From assembly GCF_001583695.1 (NCBI RefSeq), contig NZ_LOBC01000017.1, forward strand, positions 62,001 through 126,000: DNA of 64,000 nt, given 5' to 3'. Positions 44,876-54,233 of this stretch are shown in pieces. Source of the DNA: Bacillus wiedmannii (GTDB lineage Bacteria > Bacillota > Bacilli > Bacillales > Bacillaceae_G). How positions within the stretch are numbered: the stretch's first letter is position 1; every line of letters begins with the position of its first letter. A program made the position numbers and the translations under genes. The notes under the pieces were generated by a model. That model made no database searches. It was not told the origin of the DNA and worked only from the letters and a program-made list of their open reading frames with translations.

Positions 44876-45643
44876 TCATTTTAGTATACCATACAAAATT
44901 CTCCATTTGTCGCGCTTTGTTCTACCTTCTACAGAAAACAATTTACTTCGTCCATATCCTCTCACTGAAAAAACATCTCCTGGATAACATTCATAAGAAG
45001 TTTGCTCCACTGTTTTCCAATTAACTTTTACTAAACCATTTTTTATGAAAGGTTGTACTTTTTGTCTGGATATATGTAACATTTCAGCTAACATAACATC
45101 TAAACGAAGTGAAGAAACCGTTCCAGATTTCTCTCCCCACGTTTCTTGCATCTGTAGAATTTTTTCTCCTTGCACTGGTGATAAGGAGACTTTCACTTTC
45201 CCTATAGATTGTAAGTTCATCTCAATATAAGATACAACTTCTTTCGCGACTACAATTTGGGCACGATCTTCTTGAAGCAAAATATCACCACATTTTTCTC
45301 TCGTTAAACCAAGAGACATAAATGTACCTAATATTTGCCTATGTTCTAGCGTATAAAACTTGGAAGGATAGTCAATTTCCAATACTTCTACTTGAAATTC
45401 CTCTTCATTCACTACTAGATAGTCCGGATAAATGAGTGCTCTCTTACGCTCTGCATGAGGCGTTGCACCATCAAACTGTACAGCAACATCCCCTTGTCCT
45501 ATTACCATAGTGACAATTTGTTGTTGTCTTGGATCAAGGAAGTCTGTTAACTTCACTTGATGGTACTCCGCTGCTCGCTTCCACTCTAACACCTTATCCA
45601 CAAAGACCTCTTCATCGGGTCTGAAATGTTCATAGATGCTCAT
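44876..45643 (-). CDS. ylmH: YlmH, S4-domain RNA-binding protein
   Basis: The 255-residue protein has an N-terminal YlmH-type RNA-binding domain (about 1-175) and a C-terminal S4 domain (about 180-245, with LRLDVMLAEMLHISRQKVQPFI). Homologues bind the 50S subunit and have been linked to ribosome-associated quality control, a notable link to rqcH in this window. The gene lies in the conserved sepF-ylmG-ylmH-divIVA order. Molecular role in this organism is inferred. Confidence 0.9.
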   Translation of the reverse strand: MSIYEHFRPDEEVFVDKVLEWKRAAEYHQVKLTDFLDPRQQQIVTMVIGQGDVAVQFDGATPHAERKRALIYPDYLVVNEEEFQVEVLEIDYPSKFYTLEHRQILGTFMSLGLTREKCGDILLQEDRAQIVVAKEVVSYIEMNLQSIGKVKVSLSPVQGEKILQMQETWGEKSGTVSSLRLDVMLAEMLHISRQKVQPFIKNGLVKVNWKTVEQTSYECYPGDVFSVRGYGRSKLFSVEGRTKRDKWRILYGILK

Positions 45644-45658
45644 GTATTTAACCTCTTA

Positions 45659-45922
45659 CTATAAGAAATAGTTGAATATACTTATTAAACCATTCGTAGC
45701 AAGCTTTAACGTGAAAATCGCAACGAGTGGAGAGATATCAATCATACCAAGCGGCGGAATAAATCTGCGAAATGGTTCTAAATACGGTTCACAAATACGC
45801 GCAAGAATTTCTCCAAAGGTTGATTCTTTTGCACCAGGGAACCATGATAGAAGAATGTAAATAATAAGTGCCCACGAGTAGATCTCGATAGCAGTAATTA
45901 AAACGTTTAAAACTGTTACCAT
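45659..45922 (-). CDS. ylmG: YlmG, YggT-family membrane protein
   Basis: The 87-residue protein has two membrane segments (about 3-25 and 65-85) with the YggT loop [27 protein letters not shown] split across them. The family is linked to division or membrane protein placement, but its biochemistry is unclear. It lies 6 bases downstream of sepF and 15 before ylmH. Confidence 0.9.
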   Translation of the reverse strand: MVTVLNVLITAIEIYSWALIIYILLSWFPGAKESTFGEILARICEPYLEPFRRFIPPLGMIDISPLVAIFTLKLATNGLISIFNYFL

Positions 45923-45928
45923 GGCGTA

Positions 45929-46399
45929 TTACCACCTCTTTATATTTGTGTCTTCTTCTTCACCGAATAACTCTGAAATTGCACCAACAATATCTACATT
46001 TTCAGGGGTACACATAAATGTTTTCGGTCCTATTTTTTGAATGTCCCCGCCTATAGCGTATACAGTACCACTTAAAAAGTCAACGATACGTACAGCTTGA
46101 TCAGTAGACATTCGTTGTAAATTAATCACAACAGCTCGTCTACCTTTTAAATGGTCCGAAATCCCTTGTGCTTCCGAATATGTGCGTGGTTCTAATAAAA
46201 CAACTTTTGAAGATTGCTTTGCCGTTTCAATGCTCACAACATTTTGTTTCGGTTGCGCTTTTGGAAACGCAACATCTTGTTGTTCTGGCGGATCTTGCTG
46301 CTTCTTCATGTCTGTTTGCTCCTTTTCATAACTATATTGAGCTGCTTCTTTTTCTTCCGGTGTATCAAAAAAGAAGTATTTTACTTTTGACCAACTCAT
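45929..46399 (-). CDS. sepF: SepF, cell division protein
   Basis: SepF forms rings that bundle FtsZ and tether it to membrane through an N-terminal amphipathic helix (here about residues 1-13). The 156-residue protein has a disordered Gln/Pro/Lys-rich linker (about 14-60) and the C-terminal SepF core with [13 protein letters not shown] and [10 protein letters not shown]. It belongs to the same run as ylmE and ylmG. Confidence 0.94.
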   Translation of the reverse strand: MSWSKVKYFFFDTPEEKEAAQYSYEKEQTDMKKQQDPPEQQDVAFPKAQPKQNVVSIETAKQSSKVVLLEPRTYSEAQGISDHLKGRRAVVINLQRMSTDQAVRIVDFLSGTVYAIGGDIQKIGPKTFMCTPENVDIVGAISELFGEEEDTNIKRW

Positions 46400-46418
46400 A
46401 ATAAGATTCTCCTTCCTT

Positions 46419-47093
46419 TTACGCTTTTCCTACTAAAATCGTCCCCAAACGAATATATGTAGCACCTTCTTCAATTGCAATCGTGTAATCATTAGACATT
46501 CCCATTGATAATTCTTTACATGGCGCATGTAATAATTCTAGCTCCTGCACCTCTGTTTGTAGCATACACAACTCCTTAAAACAGCGTCTGATTTCTTCCT
46601 CTTCTTCTGTAAACGGAGCCATTGTCATTAGTCCCACCACTTCAATCTTATCCAATTCTTGCAAACTTTGAATAAAAGAAACGGTTTCTTCTATTGCCAA
46701 TCCTTGCTTTGATTCTTCAGATGATGTTTTCACTTGAATAAAACATTTCACTTTCTTATCAGCACGTTTTTGAATTTCTTTTGCAAGTGAAAGACGATCT
46801 AACGAATGTAAATAATCAATTTCATTAATGATTTCTTTTACTTTTCTCGTTTGTAATGATCCAATAAAATGCCAATTCACTTTTGAACCGAAATGTTCGT
46901 ACTTCTGTAAGAAACTTTCATTTCTATTTTCACCTAAATCGATAATTCCAGCTTCAATTACTTCGTTTGTTTTTTCAATTCCTACCGTTTTTGTAACCGC
47001 AACGAGTTTAATATCTTGCAACGAACGTCCCGCTCGTACGCAAGATTGTTTAATTGCTTCATTTACAGTTGTTAAATTTTTTTGTACTGTCAC
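46419..47093 (-). CDS. ylmE: YggS/PLPHP-family pyridoxal-phosphate homeostasis protein
   Basis: The 224-residue protein is an alanine-racemase-fold PLP binder with no known catalysis that balances vitamin B6 and amino-acid pools. The PLP lysine lies in LVAVTKTV near residue 35, and [12 protein letters not shown] and [15 protein letters not shown] are clear signatures. The start is GTG (47093), overlapping the ylmD stop, with AAGGAGG upstream. Confidence 0.93.
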   Translation of the reverse strand: MTVQKNLTTVNEAIKQSCVRAGRSLQDIKLVAVTKTVGIEKTNEVIEAGIIDLGENRNESFLQKYEHFGSKVNWHFIGSLQTRKVKEIINEIDYLHSLDRLSLAKEIQKRADKKVKCFIQVKTSSEESKQGLAIEETVSFIQSLQELDKIEVVGLMTMAPFTEEEEEIRRCFKELCMLQTEVQELELLHAPCKELSMGMSNDYTIAIEEGATYIRLGTILVGKA

Positions 47094-47908
47094 TTGCTTT
47101 CTTCCTCCTTAAAACCTATGAAACTCAACATTCTTCCTGTCTTACCTTGATCACGACGATGAGAGAAAAATAGTTGTTCTTCACAGCTTGTACAAAGAGA
47201 TGACATTACAATATTCTCTTCTTTTATGCCTGATTGTACACATAATATACGATTAATTTCTTTTAAATTAATTGCGTACTGCCCATCAGAAATTTTTTTA
47301 TAAGGGACAGAGCCGTTTACTACTTGCTCTGCTGCTGTTAACACTCGATCATCAACAACGTAACAACAAGATCCAATTGCTGGTCCAATTGCAACATGAA
47401 TTTCATCACTTGAAATCCCTTCTGCATTCCATTTTTGAATCATTTCCTTTGCAATCTCTTTTACAGTCCCTTTCCATCCAGCATGCGCAAGTCCTATCAT
47501 ACCATGTGATGGTGCATAAAAATAGAGTGGAACACAATCCGCGTAACATGATGTTAGAAGAACATCATTATTAGTCGTATAAATGCCATCTGTTTTTGAA
47601 ATGCCGTCTTCATATGAATAGACGCCACTTCCTTTTTCCTGTTGTCCTACTTTTTCAACATGATGATCATGAACTTGTTCAGAGCAAATCCAGTTTTCTA
47701 ATGGTTTTTGTAACTTATTTGCTAAAATGCGTCTGTTTTCATGAACGTTCTCCACGATATCATTCACATGTAATCCTAAATTCATCGCATGATAGGAGCC
47801 CGTACTTACCCCACCATCTTTTGTCGTAAATCCAGCAGTAATGTTTCCAAGTTCTTTCCACGCTTGTAAATACAGTATACCGTCCACATATTTAAATGGT
47901 TGTCTCAT
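47090..47908 (-). CDS. ylmD: Multicopper-oxidase-fold purine nucleoside enzyme (YlmD/PgeF/LACC1 family)
   Basis: Members of this family (LACC1, YfiH, YlmD) cleave purine nucleosides and deaminate adenosine; E. coli YfiH also proofreads muropeptide synthesis. The 272-residue protein shows the zinc ligands in SCYADCVPLYFY and GLAHAGWKGT. I start at ATG 47908 with AAAGGAG; an extension to 47947 crosses a terminator. It heads the ylmD-ylmE-sepF-ylmG-ylmH run. Confidence 0.92.
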   Translation of the reverse strand: MRQPFKYVDGILYLQAWKELGNITAGFTTKDGGVSTGSYHAMNLGLHVNDIVENVHENRRILANKLQKPLENWICSEQVHDHHVEKVGQQEKGSGVYSYEDGISKTDGIYTTNNDVLLTSCYADCVPLYFYAPSHGMIGLAHAGWKGTVKEIAKEMIQKWNAEGISSDEIHVAIGPAIGSCCYVVDDRVLTAAEQVVNGSVPYKKISDGQYAINLKEINRILCVQSGIKEENIVMSSLCTSCEEQLFFSHRRDQGKTGRMLSFIGFKEEESK

Positions 47909-47937
47909 AAAGTGACTCCTTTTAATTAAAATAACAT

Positions 47938-47974
47938 AAAAAAGCATGGTACTTCCTGTCTATTTTACCATACT
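47938..47974 (-). terminator. Terminator between ylmC and ylmD
   Basis: A 9-base stem (AGTATGGTA / TACCATGCT, one G-U pair) with a 14-base loop and a T-run on the minus strand. Confidence 0.7.
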
Positions 47975-48025
47975 TTTATTTTTTCATAATGCCAACAGAA
48001 AAAAAAGAGGAATTTGTAATATTCT

Positions 48026-48304
48026 TTATGAAATTGTCGGTGTTTGTATTGATTCTGTTACAGAATTAACAGGATTTACTCTAACAAGTATGACATCTTC
48101 CCCAATTTTCATAATTTCCTCCCAAGGAATTACAATTTCTACATCCTTCCCAAAGATCCCTAACATACGTGCCTGTTTGGAAATAATAATAGACCCGATC
48201 TTCCCTGTGTTCATATCAATTTCAATATCTCCAATATTCCCAAGCCTTTTTCCATCTGAAACATTTATTATCTCTTTCATCTGCAACTCCGAAATTCTTA
48301 TCAT
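48026..48304 (-). CDS. ylmC: YlmC/YmxH-family PRC-barrel sporulation protein
   Basis: A 92-residue PRC-barrel protein: ELQMKEIINVSDGKRLGNIGDIEIDMNTGKIGS, split by short loops, ends in VIPWEEIMKIGEDVILV. Members are common in spore formers and annotated as sporulation proteins, but a precise role is not known to me. The ATG at 48304 has GAGAGG 6 bases upstream. It lies directly downstream of sigG. Confidence 0.88.
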   Translation of the reverse strand: MIRISELQMKEIINVSDGKRLGNIGDIEIDMNTGKIGSIIISKQARMLGIFGKDVEIVIPWEEIMKIGEDVILVRVNPVNSVTESIQTPTIS

Positions 48305-48448
48305 TTTCATCCTCTCCCTTATATATGACGAATTGAAAAAACACTGTTTCTCAAATTAACAGGAAGCACCCTCTACTAATCCCATATTATTTTCATTATA
48401 TGAACACAGCTTCCCTACTATGAGCGAAGACAAACTATATTACATATA

Positions 48449-48480
48449 AAAAGGTTTCACCATAAATGGTGAAACCTTAT
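48449..48480 (-). terminator. sigG terminator overlapping its stop codon
   Basis: A perfect 12-base inverted repeat (AAGGTTTCACCA / TGGTGAAACCTT) with a 4-base loop and T-run. Its 5' arm overlaps the sigG stop codon at 48477-48479. Confidence 0.85.
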
Positions 48481-49256
48481 CCTTGAATCGTCTTATTCAT
48501 TTGTTTAATAGCTGATTTCTCTAAACGTGACACTTGTGCTTGAGAAATCCCAATTTCTTCTGCAACTTCCATTTGTGTCTTTCCTTGAAAGAAACGTTTT
48601 CGAATAATCATTTTCTCACGATCATTTAAACGCTTCATCCCTTCTTTCAGTGCTAACTCTTCAACCCACTGCTCGTCCTTTTGTTTTTCATCACTTAACT
48701 GATCCATAACAAAGATAGGATCTCCCCCATCGTTATAAATCGGTTCAAATAATGAAACTGGATCTTGAATCGCATCTAATGCAAAAACAATTTCTTCATG
48801 AGTCACTTCAAGCACTTTTGCAATATCCATTGCTGTTGGTTCTTTTGAATTTTCTGCAATCAATTTCTCTCTTACTTGTAACGCTTTATACGCAATATCT
48901 CGTAATGATCGAGATACGCGAATCGGATTATTATCACGCAAATATCTGCGTATTTCCCCAATAATCATCGGCACAGCATACGTTGAAAATTTTACATTTT
49001 GGCCTAAATCAAAGTTATCAATGGATTTCATAAGTCCGATGCAACCAACTTGAAATAAATCGTCAACATATTCTCCTCTGTTATTAAATCTTTGGATGAC
49101 GCTCAGTACAAGACGTAAGTTTCCATTCACTAATTTCTCTCTTGCGCTTATCTCTCCACTTTGCATTTCACGAAATAATTTACGCATTTCATCATTTTTT
49201 AGTACGGGAAGTTTAGCTGTATCAACACCGCAAATTTCTACTTTGTTTCTCGTCAA
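48477..49256 (-). CDS. sigG: RNA polymerase sigma-G, late forespore
   Basis: SigmaG directs late forespore genes. The 259-residue protein aligns with the known SigG over its whole length: RNKVEICGVDT at the N-terminus, region 2 (FNNRGEYVDDLFQVGCIG), region 3 and region 4 helix-turn-helix (MEVAEEIGISQAQVSRLEK). The start is TTG at 49256, 6 bases after AGGAGGG. An in-frame ATG at 49346 would add 30 unrelated residues and run through the SigmaF/G promoter, so I reject it. Confidence 0.96.
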   Translation of the reverse strand: MTRNKVEICGVDTAKLPVLKNDEMRKLFREMQSGEISAREKLVNGNLRLVLSVIQRFNNRGEYVDDLFQVGCIGLMKSIDNFDLGQNVKFSTYAVPMIIGEIRRYLRDNNPIRVSRSLRDIAYKALQVREKLIAENSKEPTAMDIAKVLEVTHEEIVFALDAIQDPVSLFEPIYNDGGDPIFVMDQLSDEKQKDEQWVEELALKEGMKRLNDREKMIIRKRFFQGKTQMEVAEEIGISQAQVSRLEKSAIKQMNKTIQG

Positions 49257-49292
49257 AGTGTTCCCTCCTATCGGGAGTTGCTGTACAGTGTA

Positions 49293-49321
49293 AAGTATTT
49301 CCTTTGAAGGGGATTTTATGC
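49293..49321 (-). promoter_or_regulatory. SigmaF/SigmaG-type promoter of sigG
   Basis: GCATA (49321-49317) and GGAAATACTT (49302-49293) on the minus strand match the SigmaF/G -35 (GYATA) and -10 (GGnnAnAMTD) fully, with a 14-base spacer. Transcription would start about 30 bases before the TTG start of sigG, as expected for a forespore gene. Confidence 0.78.
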
Positions 49322-49377
49322 ATGCGGTTTTCTCTTCATTTTTCATTTTCTTTGTCTCTTCTCATACAACGAAAGAG

Positions 49378-49411
49378 AATAAGACCAGCCTAGATAACGG
49401 CTGGTCTTATT
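49378..49411 (-). terminator. sigE terminator
   Basis: A 13-base perfect stem (AATAAGACCAGCC / GGCTGGTCTTATT) with an 8-base loop, 2 bases after the sigE stop. The T-tract is short, so partial read-through into sigG is possible. Confidence 0.75.
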
Positions 49412-49413
49412 CT

Positions 49414-50133
49414 TTACACCATTTTATTAAATTCTTTTCGTAATCTTTTTATGATTCTTTTTTCTAAACGCGAAATGTATGACTGTGAAATCCCAAGCAT
49501 ATCCGCCACATCTTTTTGCGTCTTTTCCTCTTCTCCAGCAAGCCCAAACCGAAGTTCCATAATTTGTTTTTCACGATCATTTAATTGATGCAATGCTTTC
49601 ATTAGAAGATGACGATCTACAGTAGCTTCTAAATCTTTTGTAATAATATCATCATCTGTACCTAATACATCTGATAACAAAAGTTCATTCCCATCCCAAT
49701 CAATGTTAAGCGGTTCGTCAAAAGAAACTTCTGAACGATTTTTATTATTCCGACGCAAATGCATTAAAATTTCATTTTCTATACAACGTGAGGCATATGT
49801 CGCTAATTTTATTTTCTTTTCCGGATTAAATGTATTCACTGCTTTAATAAGGCCGATTGTTCCTATACTAATCAAATCTTCAATATTTATCCCTGTATTT
49901 TCAAACTTTCTTGCTATATATACAACTAAGCGTAAGTTGCGTTCAATCAGTAACGATCTTGCTGCCTGATCTCCTTTTGGCAATTTATTCAAAAGAACTT
50001 CCTCTTCTTCTTTCGTTAACGGTGGTGGCAACGCTTCACTTCCACCGATATAATAAATTTCATCGGTCTTAATTCCTAATTTCAACAATACTTTATACCA
50101 AAGGTATACTAAATAAAATTTTAATTTCATCAT
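49414..50133 (-). CDS. sigE: RNA polymerase sigma-E precursor, mother cell
   Basis: SigmaE is the first mother-cell sigma factor, made as an inactive precursor. The 239-residue protein has the membrane-tethering pro-sequence (about 1-27, [16 protein letters not shown]), the processing junction [13 protein letters not shown], region 2 ([18 protein letters not shown]) and region 4 ([19 protein letters not shown]). ATG 50133 is chosen with GGGAGG 9 bases away. It lies 19 bases after spoIIGA, whose product cleaves it. Confidence 0.96.
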   Translation of the reverse strand: MMKLKFYLVYLWYKVLLKLGIKTDEIYYIGGSEALPPPLTKEEEEVLLNKLPKGDQAARSLLIERNLRLVVYIARKFENTGINIEDLISIGTIGLIKAVNTFNPEKKIKLATYASRCIENEILMHLRRNNKNRSEVSFDEPLNIDWDGNELLLSDVLGTDDDIITKDLEATVDRHLLMKALHQLNDREKQIMELRFGLAGEEEKTQKDVADMLGISQSYISRLEKRIIKRLRKEFNKMV

Positions 50134-50152
50134 ATTATCCCGCCTCCCATTA

Positions 50153-51070
50153 TTAAGCAATTACCATTTTTTGCGAAATTAACATTTTCGGATGCACAAT
50201 ACATTGATACTCTCCATTGGTTGACAACTGTTGTGTATTCAATCCAATCAATACTTTGCTGACTACAATAGAACTACCTTCATGATAAATTTGCACACTG
50301 TCTGGCTTAATTGCCCATAAAAATTGATTCTCTACTCCTACTGCTCTGAAAGGAATTAAGCGTAATTTTGTCGCCCAGCCAGAATCATTTTCTGGTATTT
50401 GAGGAATCTCTGTTTTGGAATAAATTTGTTCTGTTAACCAAGCTGGCAAGCAATGCTCTAATGATGAAATATGCATAATCATAACGGGTGTTTTTGTTAA
50501 CGGGTCGTAAAGTTGGTTCCCACTATCAATTAAACCTGCGAGTTCTAGTTCCTCTTCAGCTAATTGAATTTTCAATTTCACAATTTGGTCATAGTGTATT
50601 TTTGTAACCTCTACGCTTTCAATACGCTTTTTAGAAAAATAATAAATTACTGGAAAACCAAAAACAACAAACAACCAGCTAATTGGATCACCGTAAGAAA
50701 TTGATTGAGATTGAACCAATCCATTTACCATTTCATTCGTTTGCAAAAAGAAATGAGTCCCAATTAACCCTCCGCCAACCATAAAGGTTACAAAGTAAAA
50801 AGTAAAAACAGTTTGTGCATAGTTTCTAAACGTTGTAAACCCAAATGCTGTATACACAATAAGTAACGAGTACAGTAGTTTCATAATTGGATGTGTCATC
50901 ATAGAAGCAAAAGGAGTAAAGGCAAAAATAACAATGGTTGAACCTATAAATGCCCCTAACACAAGCCTCCATCTTTTGATCTTCTTTTTTAACACGGTTG
51001 CTGTTAATAAAAGTAAAAGAAAATCAATGCAGGCGTTTAACAACCAAACAACGTCGGCGTAAACAACCAA
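50153..51070 (-). CDS. spoIIGA: SpoIIGA, pro-sigma-E processing protease
   Basis: A membrane aspartic protease that cleaves pro-SigmaE in response to forespore SpoIIR. The 305-residue protein has five N-terminal membrane segments (about 5-150) and a C-terminal protease domain with the active-site motif [13 protein letters not shown] start at TTG 51070 because the GAGGTG site is 6 bases upstream and the sequence then reads [11 protein letters not shown] like other SpoIIGA. An extension to 51118 would cover the promoter. Confidence 0.93.
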   Translation of the reverse strand: MVVYADVVWLLNACIDFLLLLLTATVLKKKIKRWRLVLGAFIGSTIVIFAFTPFASMMTHPIMKLLYSLLIVYTAFGFTTFRNYAQTVFTFYFVTFMVGGGLIGTHFFLQTNEMVNGLVQSQSISYGDPISWLFVVFGFPVIYYFSKKRIESVEVTKIHYDQIVKLKIQLAEEELELAGLIDSGNQLYDPLTKTPVMIMHISSLEHCLPAWLTEQIYSKTEIPQIPENDSGWATKLRLIPFRAVGVENQFLWAIKPDSVQIYHEGSSIVVSKVLIGLNTQQLSTNGEYQCIVHPKMLISQKMVIA

Positions 51071-51100
51071 ACAATTCACCTCTTTTTTTAAGTTGAGACT

Positions 51101-51134
51101 AGTATAATGCATATCCAATAGGAAAGTGTGTCAA
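51101..51134 (-). promoter_or_regulatory. spoIIG promoter (Spo0A-dependent type)
   Basis: TTGACA (51134-51129) and TATACT (51106-51101) on the minus strand are separated by 22 bases. That odd spacing is the hallmark of the B. subtilis spoIIG promoter, which SigmaA uses only when Spo0A-P is bound. Both hexamers are near perfect. Confidence 0.82.
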
Positions 51135-51262
51135 TTTGCGGAGGTGTTTTTTTGTTATTTTGTGCTTTCTAGACAAAATCTGTCGGTAAAAAATAAAAGT
51201 ATATGTTTCATAGAATACTATATCTTTTTACTTATATATTAAGTGAAACTTTAATCACCCCG

Positions 51263-51298
51263 CACGAATCAGGCTGCCCAGCAAATAGCGGGATAAAT
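51263..51298. repeat. Dispersed intergenic element, copy 2
   Basis: CACGAATCAGGCTGCCCAG followed by CAAATAGCGGGATAAAT resembles the element at 22051-22085 in start, GC-block and end. It lies between ftsZ and spoIIGA. Confidence 0.5.
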
Positions 51299-51312
51299 CG
51301 AAATATATAAAA

Positions 51313-51380
51313 TAAAAAAAGACCTGCTTAGCAGATCTTTTCCCTGTATAAAACAAAAAAGGAGCATAAAAACTCCTTTT
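51313..51380 (-). terminator. Tandem terminators after ftsZ
   Basis: Two hairpins follow ftsZ on the minus strand: GGAG/CTCC with A/T-extended arms (51355-51380), then AGATCTGC/GCAGGTCT (51313-51341), each with its own T-run. Confidence 0.8.
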
Positions 51381-51383
51381 CTT

Positions 51384-52538
51384 TTATCGTCTACGACGGT
51401 TACGTAAGAATGCTGGAATATCGATGTCATCTGAATCTGTATGACGCTCATGCACAACCGGCTCTTCACGTTTCATTTCACGCTTAACTTCACGTTGTTT
51501 TGAAGGTTGAGCTACTTGCTGTTGCTGTTGTTGCGTGTGATTCGCAGTCGGACGGATAATTGGTTTTGGTGGCTGCGTCGAAGCACTATCATCAAAACCA
51601 GTTGCAATTACAGTTACAACGATATCATCTTTTAATCCTTCATTAATAACAGAACCGAAGATCATATTTACTTCTGGATCTGAAGCTGAAGCTACAATGT
51701 CTGCCGCTTCTTGTACTTCATATAAGCTTAAGTTAGCTCCACCCGTAATGTTCATGATAACACCTTGAGCTCCATCAATAGATGTTTCTAATAATGGACT
51801 AGAAATCGCTTTTTTCGCAGCTTCAGCAGCACGATTTTCTCCATTACCAGAACCAATACCCATTAAAGCAGAACCTCTATTAGACATAATTGTCTTTACG
51901 TCTGCGAAGTCTAAGTTAATTAAACCTGGTGTTGCAATTAAATCAGAAATACCTTGAACACCTTGACGTAATACGTTATCTGCTTCACGGAATGCTTCTA
52001 ACATCGGCGTATTTTTATCAACAATCTCTAATAAGCGATCGTTTGGAATTACAATAAGCGTATCTACATTTTCTTTAAATGCCGCAATACCAGATGCTGC
52101 TTGCGTTGCACGTTTACGTCCTTCAAATGTAAATGGACGTGTCACAACACCAACTGTTAATGCACCTAATTCTTTTGCAACTTGAGCAACAACTGGAGCT
52201 GCACCAGTTCCAGTTCCGCCGCCCATACCAGCAGTTACGAAGACCATATCCGCACCACGAAGTGCTTCTTGGATCTGTTCTTTACTTTCTTCTGCAGCTT
52301 TTTTCCCTACTTCAGGGTTTGCACCTGCACCAAGTCCACGTGTTAATTTTCCACCAATTTGCATTTTTGTTTCAGCTTTTGATAGATTTAATGCTTGTGC
52401 ATCAGTATTCACAGCGATAAAGTCTACACCTTGTACACCGTGTTCAATCATACGGTTTACAGCATTGTTTCCGCCACCGCCGACACCGATAACTTTTATA
52501 TTCGCTAATTGATCTTGAGTAGTATCAAACTCTAACAT
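51384..52538 (-). CDS. ftsZ: Cell division GTPase FtsZ
   Basis: FtsZ polymerises into the Z-ring. The 384-residue tubulin homologue has the GTP loop GGGTGTG with an AGMGG lead near residue 105, NTDAQAL and the NLDFADV T7-loop. A Gln-rich variable linker (about 322-350, with six Gln in a row) precedes the C-terminal tail [10 protein letters not shown] that binds FtsA and SepF. The ATG has an AGGGGG site. It is 39 bases after ftsA. Confidence 0.98.
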   Translation of the reverse strand: MLEFDTTQDQLANIKVIGVGGGGNNAVNRMIEHGVQGVDFIAVNTDAQALNLSKAETKMQIGGKLTRGLGAGANPEVGKKAAEESKEQIQEALRGADMVFVTAGMGGGTGTGAAPVVAQVAKELGALTVGVVTRPFTFEGRKRATQAASGIAAFKENVDTLIVIPNDRLLEIVDKNTPMLEAFREADNVLRQGVQGISDLIATPGLINLDFADVKTIMSNRGSALMGIGSGNGENRAAEAAKKAISSPLLETSIDGAQGVIMNITGGANLSLYEVQEAADIVASASDPEVNMIFGSVINEGLKDDIVVTVIATGFDDSASTQPPKPIIRPTANHTQQQQQQVAQPSKQREVKREMKREEPVVHERHTDSDDIDIPAFLRNRRRR

Positions 52539-52577
52539 GTCGAAATCCCCCTAGAACCTCATTTTTCGTGTCCAATT

Positions 52578-53885
52578 TTAATCCCATAAATAACGGAATA
52601 CACGTTTTACTTTTGACATCATACGTTCATCATTTTGATTATTATTGTTTTGATTACGAGTTTTTTGTTTCGCAGGTTGCTGTTGTACCGGCGTTGGTGC
52701 TGGTGCTGGTACTGGTTCAAAATGTTCTTGCTTTTCCTGCACATTTTTCCCACGTAATTTAGCTTTTTGATAAGAATGTTTAATTAATCCTACTCCACTT
52801 GTATATTGGGGCTCACGCACACCAATATAATCAGGAGTCGCTATACGAACATTTTCATGTAAAATATCATATGCAAGATCAAGAACACCCGGCATAGAAG
52901 CAATTCCACCAGTTAGTACATAGCCAGAAGCTACTTGCTTTACTCCTAACTTACGCACTTCATCTTGAACAAACATTAAAATTTCCTCTACACGAGCCTC
53001 TATTATATCCGATAATTCCAACTGAGAATATTGTTCTGTTTGATCGCTTCCCATAATAGGAACCGTAAACATCTCTTCTTCAGATGCTGTATCATAAAAA
53101 GCATGTCCATATTTCAACTTTATTTGATCTGCATTGTCTGTTGAAGTTTTCAACCCAATCGCAATATCCTTCGTTATATGGTCTCCACCTAACGGTAATA
53201 CGCTCGTCGCTTGTAACTCTCCATCTTTAAAAATAGATAAAGTTGTAGATCCTCCCCCCATATCAACAAGGGCTACTCCTCTATGTTTCTCATCTGAAGA
53301 TATAGCAACTGTTGCAGCCGCTAAAGGTTGAAGACAAATATCAACTATTTCAAGACCTGCTTTTTCTACACAACGAAGTAGGTTATGTAGTAAAGTTCTC
53401 GAGCCTGTTATAAGTGTACCTTCCATTTCTAATCTTACACCGATCATCCCGCGTGGATCGTTAATCTCGTCAAGACCGTCTACGATGAACTGTCGAGGTA
53501 CCACATCAATAAACTCACGCTCTGGAGCAATTGACACAACTTGTGCTGCATCTAGAACGCGTAAGACATCTTCATTCCCGATTTCACGATCTTCATTTGA
53601 AACAGCGACTACTCCGTGACAAGGAAGTAGCTGTACCTGGTTTGCATTGACACCTACTACAACTTGCTCAATGTGGATTCCCACCATGCGCTCAGCTTGT
53701 TCAATTGCTTTTTTAATTGATCGAACAGTCTCGTCTATATCAACTATCGATCCCTTCTTTAAACCATTTGATTTTACATTTCCAACACCAATAATGTTTA
53801 AGCTGTCATTAACCATTTCACCAATGATGACTTTAACATTGGATGTACCGATGTCAAGACTAACATATATTTCATTGCTGTTCAT
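52578..53885 (-). CDS. ftsA: Cell division actin-like protein FtsA
   Basis: FtsA is an ATP-binding actin homologue that anchors FtsZ to the membrane. The 435-residue protein has SLDIGTSNVKVI (phosphate 1), the 1C domain, VDMGGGSTTL (phosphate 2) near residue 205 and LTGGIASMPG. A Pro/Gln/Asn-rich linker (about 388-420) leads to the amphipathic C-terminal helix MSKVKRVFRYLWD. AAGGAGG lies before the ATG. Confidence 0.97.
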   Translation of the reverse strand: MNSNEIYVSLDIGTSNVKVIIGEMVNDSLNIIGVGNVKSNGLKKGSIVDIDETVRSIKKAIEQAERMVGIHIEQVVVGVNANQVQLLPCHGVVAVSNEDREIGNEDVLRVLDAAQVVSIAPEREFIDVVPRQFIVDGLDEINDPRGMIGVRLEMEGTLITGSRTLLHNLLRCVEKAGLEIVDICLQPLAAATVAISSDEKHRGVALVDMGGGSTTLSIFKDGELQATSVLPLGGDHITKDIAIGLKTSTDNADQIKLKYGHAFYDTASEEEMFTVPIMGSDQTEQYSQLELSDIIEARVEEILMFVQDEVRKLGVKQVASGYVLTGGIASMPGVLDLAYDILHENVRIATPDYIGVREPQYTSGVGLIKHSYQKAKLRGKNVQEKQEHFEPVPAPAPTPVQQQPAKQKTRNQNNNNQNDERMMSKVKRVFRYLWD

Positions 53886-53966
53886 TCTTTGGCACCTCCT
53901 TCTTTATTTATACCATACAACTCAATATATGGAACAACAATCGCAACTTTACTATTTATAAGAAAA

Positions 53967-53995
53967 ATATTCAACGTCTTTATACGTTTCCCTTT
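53967..53995 (-). promoter_or_regulatory. SigmaH-type promoter of ftsA-ftsZ
   Basis: AAAGGGAAA (53995-53987) matches the SigmaH -35 (RnAGGAwww) at 8 of 9 positions. After an 11-base spacer GTTGAATAT (53975-53967) fits the -10 (RnnGAATww) fully. A SigmaH promoter drives ftsAZ early in sporulation in B. subtilis, which supports the call. Confidence 0.65.
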
Positions 53996-54071
53996 TTTAA
54001 CCCTATATTTTTCTTATTTTTATTTAACATTCATTTAAGAATATCGCAGTAAACTGTGAATAACTGCTTAT

Positions 54072-54093
54072 CTTGAAATAATTCTATTTCAAG
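54072..54093. promoter_or_regulatory. Perfect palindrome, possible operator
   Basis: CTTGAAATA and TATTTCAAG form perfect 9-base arms around ATTC, about 190 bases before the ftsA start. It lacks a T-run and looks more like a protein-binding site than a terminator. The binder is unknown. Confidence 0.5.
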
Positions 54094-54233
54094 TGTAAAG
54101 ATTACCGCCAAGTATAAGTCTACACTAAGATGTACTCATAGAAAAGTGAAACTTGTACCAATCCTAGTATGAATCTAAGAATTTTTACATCTTTTTCATC
54201 AAATGAACCATTCTTGTAAATTCAGATGCATTC

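Larger units (their letters stand above)
51071..51383. other. spoIIG promoter region and ftsZ 3' region
   Basis: This 313-base gap contains the spoIIG promoter, a TGTCGGT 0A-box-like site (51181-51187, about 90 bases upstream of the predicted start), copy 2 of the dispersed element (51263-51298), and two ftsZ terminators. No additional gene is supported. Confidence 0.7.

Noticed and set aside
49257-49346. N-terminal extension of sigG to an upstream ATG
   Set aside because: The extra residues do not belong to SigG, and the segment contains a SigmaF/G promoter and the real ribosome site.
51269-51469. 66-codon minus-strand frame over the ftsZ end
   Set aside because: Out of frame with ftsZ and includes both ftsZ terminators; no ribosome site.
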